From positions 1-8,623 of the forward strand of contig JBHPGW010000095.1 in assembly GCA_042569785.1 (NCBI GenBank): DNA of 8,623 nucleotides. Direction: 5' to 3'. The DNA is from JBHPGW01 sp042569785. GTDB taxonomy: Bacteria > Planctomycetota > Phycisphaerae > Sedimentisphaerales > Anaerobacaceae. Shown here one piece after another: positions 1 through 6,341 of this stretch. Made by a program: the position numbers and the translations under genes. How positions within the stretch are numbered: position 1 is the stretch's first letter; each line of letters begins with the position of its first letter. Under the pieces are notes generated by a model. That model made no database searches. It was not told where the DNA came from and saw only the letters and a list, made by a program, of their open reading frames with translations.

Positions 1-94
1 AACCACATCCACCAAAATCAAAAACCCAAAATAACCCCATTTCCCACAATTCAAGAATTTCCAACTCCACAATCAAACGACAATTTCCAAACAA
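1..94. other. Gene-free, strand-asymmetric AT/C-rich sequence downstream of the Nudix gene
   Basis: No supported gene is visible here. On the plus strand the stretch is almost devoid of G: only positions 55 and 79 are G in the first 123 bases, against about 40 C. It contains an imperfect tandem repeat. Unit 42-65 and unit 66-91 both start TCC(C)ACAAT(T)CAA and end AATTTCCAA. One minus-strand frame stays open to the window edge, but it has no start context or recognisable protein. Its role is unknown; it is the 3' flank of the Nudix gene. Confidence 0.5.
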
Positions 95-712
95 CTACTT
101 ACTCATTTTTTCCAAACCTTCCAGGCACAACGCGGACCAGGTTTCCATTGTGTTGTGGGTCTGGTTTAGTTCTTCTATTGTTTTGAATGTCATTTGGGTT
201 ATCATCTGCTCTTTTCTTTCGACATTATCACTGTCCAGTCTCCATAAGTGTACTACGCCGAGATGTACCCGGCCTACTTCGTTGGTGTCATCGTTTAAGA
301 GAGCTGCTATACGGCCTGTGTGATTGGCGTTTATCTTTACTTCTTCTGCTACTTCCCGCTCGACGGCACGATCGTAAATGTCTCTATAATCGTTGAACAG
401 CGGCACGTCGTTATCGACTGGGTTAATGTGGCCGCCTATGCCGATGGATCTTTTTTCTACTAATCTGGTTTCGCCTGCTCGTTTGCCGCGTATGTAGTTT
501 AGGTACTTGTTGTCATGGGTCATTATTACGTAGGGGATAAGTTGTTTGAATGAAGGGTCGTTTTCGGCGAGCGATCTTGGGATGAAGCGCAGGACGCCTG
601 GGGCGAAAAGCTGCTCGAGGTAGTTATCGACGTCGAACTTTAGGCCATGAAAAAGGCCGAGTTGTTCAAATACTTTTCGTTCAAAAACCAAAACCTGTTC
701 TTCCTGAGCCAC
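95..712 (-). CDS. Nudix (MutT-like) hydrolase, predicted phosphoesterase of the COG4112 kind
   Basis: This is a 205-residue protein, probably a soluble cytoplasmic Nudix hydrolase that cleaves a nucleoside-diphosphate-linked substrate; which substrate is unknown. The Nudix signature is visible but altered. GIGGHI (residues 91-96) is followed by about 20 extra residues before the helix core REVAEE (119-124), whose glutamates should bind Mg2+. The two box glycines are not at their canonical spacing: L105 and K126 stand there. An N-terminal part (about 1-60) precedes the fold and contains LVFERKVFEQLGLF. From memory this architecture matches the MutT-family predicted phosphoesterases of COG4112. 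The start is GTG at 712, preceded by GGAG at 720-723 with 7-base spacing. A longer frame reaches a TTG at 790, but that extension would be translated from the hairpin at 768-802 and gives an unnatural-looking N terminus. The gene stands alone, 465 bp after the AsmA-like gene, so it probably has its own promoter. Nudix membership is fairly certain; specificity is not. Confidence 0.82.
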   Translation of the reverse strand: MAQEEQVLVFERKVFEQLGLFHGLKFDVDNYLEQLFAPGVLRFIPRSLAENDPSFKQLIPYVIMTHDNKYLNYIRGKRAGETRLVEKRSIGIGGHINPVDNDVPLFNDYRDIYDRAVEREVAEEVKINANHTGRIAALLNDDTNEVGRVHLGVVHLWRLDSDNVERKEQMITQMTFKTIEELNQTHNTMETWSALCLEGLEKMSK

Positions 713-719
713 GCGAGTA

Positions 720-723
720 CTCC
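720..723 (-). promoter_or_regulatory. Shine-Dalgarno site deciding the GTG start of the Nudix gene
   Basis: GGAG on the minus strand lies 7 bases upstream of the GTG at 712-710. It is the only good ribosome-binding site near the 5' end of this frame, so it favours the GTG start over the TTG at 790, which sits inside a palindrome. Confidence 0.65.
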
Positions 724-767
724 ATAATAATTTAAAAGTTAAAAATAAAAAATCAAAATTGCGAAAC

Positions 768-802
768 CCCGCACCTACTTTGAAACTCAAAGTAGGTGCG
801 GG
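768..802. repeat. Perfect 16 bp inverted repeat with 3-base loop
   Basis: Arm 768-783 (CCCGCACCTACTTTGA) is the exact reverse complement of arm 787-802, separated by AAC. Directly after it on the plus strand is ATGAC (803-807), so the minus strand reads GTCAT followed by CCCGC. It lies 56 bases upstream of the GTG of the Nudix gene. No T-run follows at once on either strand, so a classic intrinsic terminator is not well supported. A REP-like palindrome or a structured leader of the Nudix mRNA fits better. Confidence 0.75.
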
Positions 803-901
803 ATGACTAATTTTATCGATTCTTCCAGAGTTTAGCGTATTCCGGGGATACCGTCAAGCAAATCCAAACAGAACTGTAGAAAGTAGAGAGTAGATAATAA
901 T

Positions 902-1016
902 AATTCCAGTTAAAAAGAGCCGATATTTTGACATCCTGACTAAATCATAAGGCTTTTGGATTCCCGCCTTCGCGGGAATGACATTAACGGTCAATCGGCT
1001 CTAATTAACTGAACTT
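902..1016. repeat. MITE-like element: imperfect terminal inverted repeats around a dRS3-like hairpin
   Basis: Positions 902-924 and 994-1016 are inverted repeats matching at 19 of 23 positions, including a perfect 9 bp core AGAGCCGAT / ATCGGCTCT (916-924 and 994-1002). The 115 bp unit has no coding capacity. It encloses the small hairpin at 960-979. ATAAT occurs just outside both ends (897-901 and 1020-1024), which could be a target duplication, but the flanks are AT-rich and this may be chance. A non-autonomous mobile element is the likeliest reading; no transposase is present in the window. Confidence 0.5.
960..979. repeat. dRS3-like palindrome ATTCCC-N8-GGGAAT
   Basis: ATTCCCGC (960-967) pairs perfectly with GCGGGAAT (972-979) across the loop CTTC. 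The pattern is formally ATTCCC, eight bases, GGGAAT, as in the dRS3 repeats of Neisseria. Similar GTCATTCCCGC palindromes are common in many unrelated bacteria, so this is a resemblance of form, not proof of kinship. On the plus strand the next bases are GAC, giving ATGAC at 978-982. Confidence 0.7.
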
Positions 1017-1051
1017 GATATAATACCAAATCCGATTATTAAGTTCTCTGT

Positions 1052-1126
1052 TGTCATTTCGACCGTAGTGGAGAAATCTGTTTTTAATAGATTTCTCGAC
1101 TCGCCTACGGCTCGCTCGAAATGACA
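1052..1126. repeat. 75 bp imperfect palindrome of the GTCATTTCGA...TCGAAATGAC type
   Basis: The outer arms TGTCATTTCGA (1052-1062) and TCGAAATGACA (1116-1126) are exact inverted repeats. Inside them CCGTAG (1063-1068) pairs with CTACGG (1105-1110), and GAGAAATCT (1071-1079) pairs with AGATTTCTC (1089-1097). It is non-coding and lies 51 bp past the stop of the AsmA-like gene. Palindromes of this wording recur in many bacterial genomes as dispersed repeats (from memory). A further weak inverted match, CGATTATTA at 1033-1041 against TAACTAATCG at 1138-1147, suggests the full unit may be 1033-1147. It could also slow transcription or protect the 3' end of the upstream mRNA. Confidence 0.7.
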
Positions 1127-1177
1127 TGCGAACGCAGTAACTAATCGTACTTCGTATAACTGGCGGCATAGGTTTGT

Positions 1178-4100
1178 TTATGGTTTTTGACCGATCAGTC
1201 CTATTGCGTCTTTTATGATGGGTAAGGTTTTGGTCTTTACATTTGGGTCATAGATATTCCCGTCGACTTCGATCCTTATGACGGCCTGTCTTAGGCCTTC
1301 GGTCAGTGACGCTAAGCCTTTAGGCTCTGTCATTGCCAGGCGTTTACCTCTTGCGTTGAGAACCAGGTCGACGTCTTCGGTCTTTAGATCCATATTTCCT
1401 GTGCCCGTGAATGCAAGGGCATTACCGGAAACGTCGAGACAGTCAAAATACATATTGTCGCCTTTAATATATGAATCCACAACCATTTGATCGAAGGCAT
1501 AGTCTTTGGGGTCGTTTAGCTGGAGTATCATCATCAGCTTGGCCAATGGTGACAGTTTCCCTACCTGCATGTCTTCTACTACAAGTCTGCATCTTCCAAT
1601 ACGCGAATCGGTATCTCCCATTCTAGCTGTGACATTTAACGCACCTTCCATCAGGCCGGTACTATAACTATCGGCTGTTTCGGACTCTCGATCAGTATCT
1701 GAGAGAAGCTCTTTAAGGTCAACGTCACTGAATCCAGTCTGCAATACATATTGTTTCTGTAAGCTGTCCAGTTCAAATGTCCCGACAACTTTTCCACCAT
1801 AAAATTGTCCTGTAAAATCTTCTGTGAGCCATTTTTTATTTTTTTTGTCATAGTAGATGTCAGCCTTTAGTTTATTGAGAGTTTTGCCCCTGACTCTTAG
1901 TTTTCCATCGCTAAGATTAGCTTCTAAATCGGCAAAGCCCTTATCGGATCTAAATGAAGTCTTTAGGTCATCGAATTTGCCATCGAATCCGGTTATGACG
2001 CCAAGATTCTCGAACTGACAATCTGTCATTGCGCCTGCGCCGTCGAAGGTGATATTATTTATTCCATCAGGGCCGGTGACAGCCTGGACGTTCATTTTAT
2101 TCAGATCGAACCTCCCCTTTGGTGCGATCTTTTGGTAATGGGAAACGGCGTTCTCAGGCAAAGCAGAGCATAGCTGTTCATTTAATAATATGTCATTCGC
2201 GTCAATTTCGAAGGAACCTTTAAGAAAACCTTTTTCGGAGATCAATATTTGTCCGTTTATTTTTACGGTTGGTTTGTTTACTCCTATCTGAATGACATCG
2301 CCGGCAGTTGCCCGGATACCTGTCAAGGTGATATTATCCTTTGTAACGGCTACCTGTCCGGTGATATCTTTTAGGGGATACTCGAAGCCGCCAAGTTCGA
2401 CGCTGTTGCCGAGACAATTGATCATAACCTTATAATCGGGTTCGTCACTGGTATCGAGTCTGTTTAAAAAGGCTGCGAGATTAATTTTGCCCTGCGGCTT
2501 TAGTCGATCAACAACTTTTTTCATTGCTTCCGGCAGCACCGAAAACGATTTTTCATTGAGATCAAGGTTGTCCAAAGATAATAATAACTGGTAAAACGGT
2601 TTGTCAATTTCATCGGTTGTCCATATCCTTGCATCCAGATAAAGTTCCATGTCCTTGTCGAAGAAGCTGGTTAAGTCATACTGACTGTAGAAGTACTCTT
2701 GCCCCTTCGGCAGGGCATCGGTCAATGTCTGGTCGAATGGGATATTGTCCGCCTTGATAGAAATGTCATATATCGACTGATCATTTTCGTTTGAAATTAC
2801 ATTGCCGTTCAAAATAACTTTTCGCCTGCCCATCAGCGAGGTCACCTCAGATAAGGTTACAATGTTTTGGCCAAACATGAGTGTTCCGGTCAGATTTTTT
2901 AACGGATATGGAAAATGTTCGTAAACCGCGTTGGCGTCGGTAATCTTAACGGCTAAGGCGGATTTTTTACCTTGGCAGTCCCGCATTGAGGTATAATTTA
3001 TCGCAGCAGTTCCGCTGGGAGAAAAGGTTGCCCAGAACTTTTTGCCTCTGGGCCCCAAGGCGTCGTGCAGTTTATCATCCAGGAGCATATTTTCACTTAT
3101 GATCTGAATCTGATATTCATGCTCTTTGCCGAATCCTTTTGCCGAGCCATTGAAAAACAGTTCAACCTCCTCATGCCGCCCGGATAGATCGTTCAGTGAT
3201 ACTCCTGTTTCGGTGAAGTCTATTGTGCCTTTTAGCTCGTCGACGCGATAAGGAAATTTATCATACAGGATAGAAACCCCCTTACAATCAACGCTGCCTC
3301 TGAGGGTTGTATCATGGAGTTGATCGAGTTTTCCGCCGGCAGTAAGTGTGAGATCGACCTTTCCGACGGGACGATATTGTGTGATAAATTTTTGCAGAAC
3401 TCTAAGCAGACCGAACTTTTTAGAAAGCAGGGTGTACTCAATTCTGTGGGCCTTATCGAAACCTCTGTCTTTATTGACCAGATCCTTTATTCTCAGTTCG
3501 GCATTAAAATTATTGTTCAGGTCATAATCAATCTGACCGGCAAAAAGATTTACGATCCAGACCGTCTCGAAAGCGGCAATATCGGCAGAAGAGACACCGC
3601 CTGCAATGGTGATCCTTCCCGGTTGCCAATAACCTTTCAAGTTGCTTTTGCCAAAACCGCCCTGCATTTGAGCGGTGGCTATCTCGAAGCTGTAGCCGGC
3701 GTGTGTTTTCTCGTCAAAGCCAAACTTTGCGTCAACAGGTACCTCGAAAGCGATCTTTGACTGGCCGGCGGTAACTTTAGTATATCGCAGTTTGCCGGCC
3801 TTCAGCTCAACAGAAGGCATCCTGCCGGAAGTACCTTTTGGCGGCTGGATCCTCAGGGTCGCCAGGTTCCAATGCTTAGTGTCCTGATTATAGACCGCAT
3901 TGAACTCGAAATCGTCGATAGTGATTTGCTTTAGGCGAGGATGAAAGGTTAGCAGGCTGATCACATCAAAATGAGCATTGACTCGCTGGGCTTTTAGTAT
4001 CGCATTATCATGCTTACTCCAGTTGCTTGGTTCGACAATGAGTTTCTCTATATAGACCGAACCGTCAAAGTCAAAATTAACCGAAGCGGTTCGTATGTGT

Positions 4101-4267
4101 GTGTTAGTAAACTCTGCGATCTGTTGTATCGCGATTCGCTTCAAAGCCCGCCCTGTGGTGACTATGAACACACCTATCAAAGCGCACAGGATCGAGACCT
4201 CGATGATGTTGCGAAGTAATTTATTTCTCTTGAACAACCTGGCGATACTGTCAAGTTTTAGAAACAT
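1178..4267 (-). CDS. AsmA-like (AsmA/YhdP/TamB superfamily) inner-membrane-anchored envelope protein
   Basis: This 1029-residue protein is probably a bridge-like protein that spans the periplasm and guides phospholipids toward the outer membrane, as proposed for AsmA, YhdP and TamB relatives. A basic N terminus (KRNK) and one membrane helix (about 19-38) anchor it. The next segment (60-140), ending DDFEFNAVYNQDTKHWNL, looks like the AsmA N-terminal pattern. The middle (about 292-800) is repetitive beta-rich sequence with recurring F-x-Y-P-L...G and L-x-x-A-L-P...P-x-G motifs. The end (about 818-1029) has the AsmA-like C-terminal pattern: YGGKVVGTFELD, KLSPLAKLMMIL, FTGTGNMDL, VDGNIYDPNV. There are no catalytic motifs. 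The ATG start at 4267 places the helix correctly, but its ribosome-binding site is weak (TTAAGTTAAGAA). It lies 68 bp behind purD and is probably co-transcribed. Family placement is good; the exact role and subfamily are inferred. Confidence 0.82.
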   Translation of the reverse strand: MFLKLDSIARLFKRNKLLRNIIEVSILCALIGVFIVTTGRALKRIAIQQIAEFTNTHIRTASVNFDFDGSVYIEKLIVEPSNWSKHDNAILKAQRVNAHFDVISLLTFHPRLKQITIDDFEFNAVYNQDTKHWNLATLRIQPPKGTSGRMPSVELKAGKLRYTKVTAGQSKIAFEVPVDAKFGFDEKTHAGYSFEIATAQMQGGFGKSNLKGYWQPGRITIAGGVSSADIAAFETVWIVNLFAGQIDYDLNNNFNAELRIKDLVNKDRGFDKAHRIEYTLLSKKFGLLRVLQKFITQYRPVGKVDLTLTAGGKLDQLHDTTLRGSVDCKGVSILYDKFPYRVDELKGTIDFTETGVSLNDLSGRHEEVELFFNGSAKGFGKEHEYQIQIISENMLLDDKLHDALGPRGKKFWATFSPSGTAAINYTSMRDCQGKKSALAVKITDANAVYEHFPYPLKNLTGTLMFGQNIVTLSEVTSLMGRRKVILNGNVISNENDQSIYDISIKADNIPFDQTLTDALPKGQEYFYSQYDLTSFFDKDMELYLDARIWTTDEIDKPFYQLLLSLDNLDLNEKSFSVLPEAMKKVVDRLKPQGKINLAAFLNRLDTSDEPDYKVMINCLGNSVELGGFEYPLKDITGQVAVTKDNITLTGIRATAGDVIQIGVNKPTVKINGQILISEKGFLKGSFEIDANDILLNEQLCSALPENAVSHYQKIAPKGRFDLNKMNVQAVTGPDGINNITFDGAGAMTDCQFENLGVITGFDGKFDDLKTSFRSDKGFADLEANLSDGKLRVRGKTLNKLKADIYYDKKNKKWLTEDFTGQFYGGKVVGTFELDSLQKQYVLQTGFSDVDLKELLSDTDRESETADSYSTGLMEGALNVTARMGDTDSRIGRCRLVVEDMQVGKLSPLAKLMMILQLNDPKDYAFDQMVVDSYIKGDNMYFDCLDVSGNALAFTGTGNMDLKTEDVDLVLNARGKRLAMTEPKGLASLTEGLRQAVIRIEVDGNIYDPNVKTKTLPIIKDAIGLIGQKP

Positions 4268-4335
4268 TTCTTAACTTAAAATAATTAACTTTTTCCCGAA
4301 AAATTGGATCGGGGCGGGCTAAGTTTTCACCTGAC

Positions 4336-5610
4336 TCAACATTTTCCTACAGCTCTGTAGGCGATATCCCTTCGACAGTATGCCTGGTCGAATTTTATCT
4401 TATCGACAGCGGCATAGGCCTTACTTTGGGCATCGGCAACGTTTGTTCCCAGTGCGGTAACGCCAAGAACCCTTCCGCCATTGCTGACGATATTTTTTCC
4501 ATCGGCAGCGGTACCTGCCTGGAAGACAACAACATCTTTTAGAGCATTAGCCTCTTTGAGTCCTGTTATTACCTTGCCCTTTTCATACTCACCTGGATAA
4601 CCGCCCGAAGCCATTACCACACAAACAGCGCATCTTTGATCCCACTCAAGTGTAATCCTATCGAGACCGCCGTTACAAACAGCGAGCATAACTTCAAGCA
4701 GATCACTCTTTAGCCTTGCCATGATCGGCTGGGTCTCCGGGTCGCCGAAGCGCACATTAAATTCCAGCACTCTTGGCCCCGCTGCGGTGACCATTACTCC
4801 CGCATACAAAATACCTTTGTAAGGAGTGCCGTTTCGATTCATTCCGTCGACTATCGGGACAAGTATCTCCCGTGTGATCTTATCCATTATTTTATCGGTT
4901 ATCACCGGTGCCGGGCTGTAGGCTCCCATGCCGCCTGTATTGGGGCCTGTATCGCCTTCGCCTATGGGCTTATGATCCTGCGAGGATTCCATAACGTAAA
5001 TATTCCTGCCGTCTACAAAAGCCAAGATCGAGGCCTCTTCGCCGAGAAGCTTTTCTTCGACGATAATTTTCTGTCCCGCCTCGCCGAAAATTTTATCGCA
5101 CATAATTTTTTCAGCCACCAGAATCGCATCGGCAGGCTCTTCGCAAACATACACGCCTTTACCTTGAGCTAAGCCAGCGGCCTTTACAACCACCGCCTCA
5201 TCCCTGCTTGCAATATACGCCTTTGCGTTTTTAAAGTTCTCGAAAACCTGGCCTTCCGCGGTGGATACTGAGCTGGCACGCATGATCTGTTTGGCGAACG
5301 CCTTGTCCGCTTCAAGCTGAGCGGCGGCTTTATTCGGGCCAAAAGCCTTGATACCGGCGGCTTCCAGAGCATCGACGACGCCTAATGCCAGTGGATCCTC
5401 CGGGCCTACCACTACCAGGCCGACCTTTTTTTCTTTTGCGAAAGCCACGAGCTTACGGATATCGTTGACGTCTATATCAACATTTTCGCCGTGCTGGGCC
5501 GTCCCGGGATTACCCGGAGCGGTATAAAGCTTATCGAGCTTTTTGGATTGTGCCAACTTCCACGCCAGGGCATGCTCACGCCCGCCGCCACCTATCAATA
5601 ATACATCCAT
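4336..5610 (-). CDS. purD: Phosphoribosylamine-glycine ligase (GAR synthetase)
   Basis: This cytoplasmic enzyme joins 5-phosphoribosylamine and glycine using ATP to make glycinamide ribonucleotide, the second step of de novo purine synthesis. At 424 residues it is full length. The N-terminal domain begins MDVLLIGGGGREHALAWKLA and carries GPEDPLALG (69-77). The ATP-grasp domain (about 101-295) has KAAGLAQGKGV (143-153), SSQDHK (209-214), GPNTGGMGAYSPAPV (222-236) and EFNVRFGDPETQ (283-294) with the metal-binding acidic residues. The C-terminal GARS domain (about 326-420) includes VVMASGGYPGEYEKG. The third residue of KAAG is Ala where E. coli has Asp; vertebrate enzymes have Ser there, so activity is not in doubt. 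The ATG start has AAAGGG at 5619-5624, 8 bases upstream. It follows tmk by 68 bp and precedes the AsmA-like gene by 68 bp on the same strand. Confidence 0.97.
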   Translation of the reverse strand: MDVLLIGGGGREHALAWKLAQSKKLDKLYTAPGNPGTAQHGENVDIDVNDIRKLVAFAKEKKVGLVVVGPEDPLALGVVDALEAAGIKAFGPNKAAAQLEADKAFAKQIMRASSVSTAEGQVFENFKNAKAYIASRDEAVVVKAAGLAQGKGVYVCEEPADAILVAEKIMCDKIFGEAGQKIIVEEKLLGEEASILAFVDGRNIYVMESSQDHKPIGEGDTGPNTGGMGAYSPAPVITDKIMDKITREILVPIVDGMNRNGTPYKGILYAGVMVTAAGPRVLEFNVRFGDPETQPIMARLKSDLLEVMLAVCNGGLDRITLEWDQRCAVCVVMASGGYPGEYEKGKVITGLKEANALKDVVVFQAGTAADGKNIVSNGGRVLGVTALGTNVADAQSKAYAAVDKIKFDQAYCRRDIAYRAVGKC

Positions 5611-5618
5611 TATACTAT

Positions 5619-5624
5619 CCCTTT
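5619..5624 (-). promoter_or_regulatory. Shine-Dalgarno site of purD
   Basis: AAAGGG on the minus strand lies 8 bases before the ATG at 5610. It is the strongest ribosome-binding site among the internal genes and confirms the purD start. Confidence 0.6.
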
Positions 5625-5678
5625 AAAAACTTAACACTGCTGTTACCCCCGGATCATAGCCTATATATAAGCGATTCG

Positions 5679-6308
5679 CTATTTTAGTGCTAATATTATT
5701 TCCATGACTTGTTTGTGTACGGTTTGAATATCTGCTGCGGCATCGACTACCGCGAAATTTTCTCTGTTTTTAGCCAACTCCCAAAACCCCTGGCGTACTT
5801 TCTCGTGGTAGTGGTCGCCCTTTTGCTCCATCCGGTCGAGCTCGGCGTTTAATCTCGGGGCCGCTGTTTGCAGATCGATGTCGAGTATAATAGTAATATC
5901 AGGCCAAAGCCTTTCCAGACAGTTTCCGGCAAGGGCAATAACATTATCGCTCCCGAAGCCGCCTGCGAAACCCTGGTATGCACATGTACTCGAAAGCCAT
6001 CTATCCAGAATAACACAGCAGCCCGCCTCTAAAGCAGGCGCGATACATTCTGCCCAAAGCTGCGCCCTTGCAGCCATATATAACAGCAGTTCGGTTCGCG
6101 TACTCATCGCGACATGGTCGGGATTGAGCAGTATCCGGCGTATCTTTTCGCCGATAGCTGTGGTGCCGGGATCGCGGAACATCTGAACCTCTACGCCTGT
6201 ATCGCTGATATACTCTGCGAGCATTTTAGCCTGCGTACTCTTACCGCAACCGTCGGGGCCGTCGAGAACTATGAACTTGCCGGCAAAATTATTCGTAATA
6301 TCTGTCAC
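5679..6308 (-). CDS. tmk: Thymidylate (dTMP) kinase
   Basis: This cytoplasmic enzyme phosphorylates dTMP to dTDP with ATP, an essential step in dTTP supply. The 209-residue length is typical. Visible motifs are the P-loop GPDGCGKST (17-25), the dTMP-site segment FRDPGTT (44-50, where F-REPGGT is usual), DRWLSSTCAYQG (102-113) containing the DR[YWH] motif, and the lid LDRMEQKGDHYHEKVRQGF (157-175). The P-loop has no arginine while the lid has several basic residues, matching the bacterial type II pattern as in E. coli. The start is GTG at 6308 with CAGGA at 6319-6323, 10 bases upstream. It follows the membrane-protein gene by 33 bp and precedes purD by 68 bp, so it is probably in the dnaE operon. 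The RDPGTT variant is conservative and should not abolish function. Confidence 0.96.
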   Translation of the reverse strand: MTDITNNFAGKFIVLDGPDGCGKSTQAKMLAEYISDTGVEVQMFRDPGTTAIGEKIRRILLNPDHVAMSTRTELLLYMAARAQLWAECIAPALEAGCCVILDRWLSSTCAYQGFAGGFGSDNVIALAGNCLERLWPDITIILDIDLQTAAPRLNAELDRMEQKGDHYHEKVRQGFWELAKNRENFAVVDAAADIQTVHKQVMEIILALK

Positions 6309-6341
6309 TGTATGTTTTTCCTGATATTAAATACCCCGCGC

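Larger units (their letters stand above)
713..1177. other. 465 bp intergenic region filled with palindromic repeats
   Basis: No open frame, tRNA or rRNA is supported between the AsmA-like stop and the Nudix start. About half of the stretch is accounted for by three palindromic units (768-802, 902-1016, 1052-1126). The part nearest the Nudix gene (about 724-760) is very AT-rich and probably holds its promoter. A weak TTGATT / TAAATT pair with a 16-base spacer can be read on the minus strand, but the match is too poor to annotate as a promoter. Confidence 0.6.

Noticed and set aside
713..790. N-terminal extension of the Nudix protein to a TTG at 790 (231 residues)
   Set aside because: The extra 26 residues are read from the palindrome and an AT-rich spacer, the TTG has no ribosome-binding site, and the GTG at 712 has GGAG at good spacing.
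960..979. Intrinsic terminator for the AsmA-like gene
   Set aside because: The hairpin is strong, but no T-run follows in the minus direction and it lies about 200 bp past the stop; a dispersed repeat explains it better.
768..1126. CRISPR array, because several repeats lie close together
   Set aside because: The three units are palindromes of different sequence and length, with no regular direct repeat, no equal spacers and no cas genes.
3314..3760. Plus-strand open frame of 148 residues
   Set aside because: It lies wholly inside the AsmA-like gene on the other strand, has no recognisable motif, and is best explained as a shadow frame.
4294..4312. Possible terminator between purD and the AsmA-like gene (CCCGA...TCGGG)
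   Set aside because: The stem is only 5 bp with a 9-base loop and is followed by A's, not T's, on the transcribed strand.
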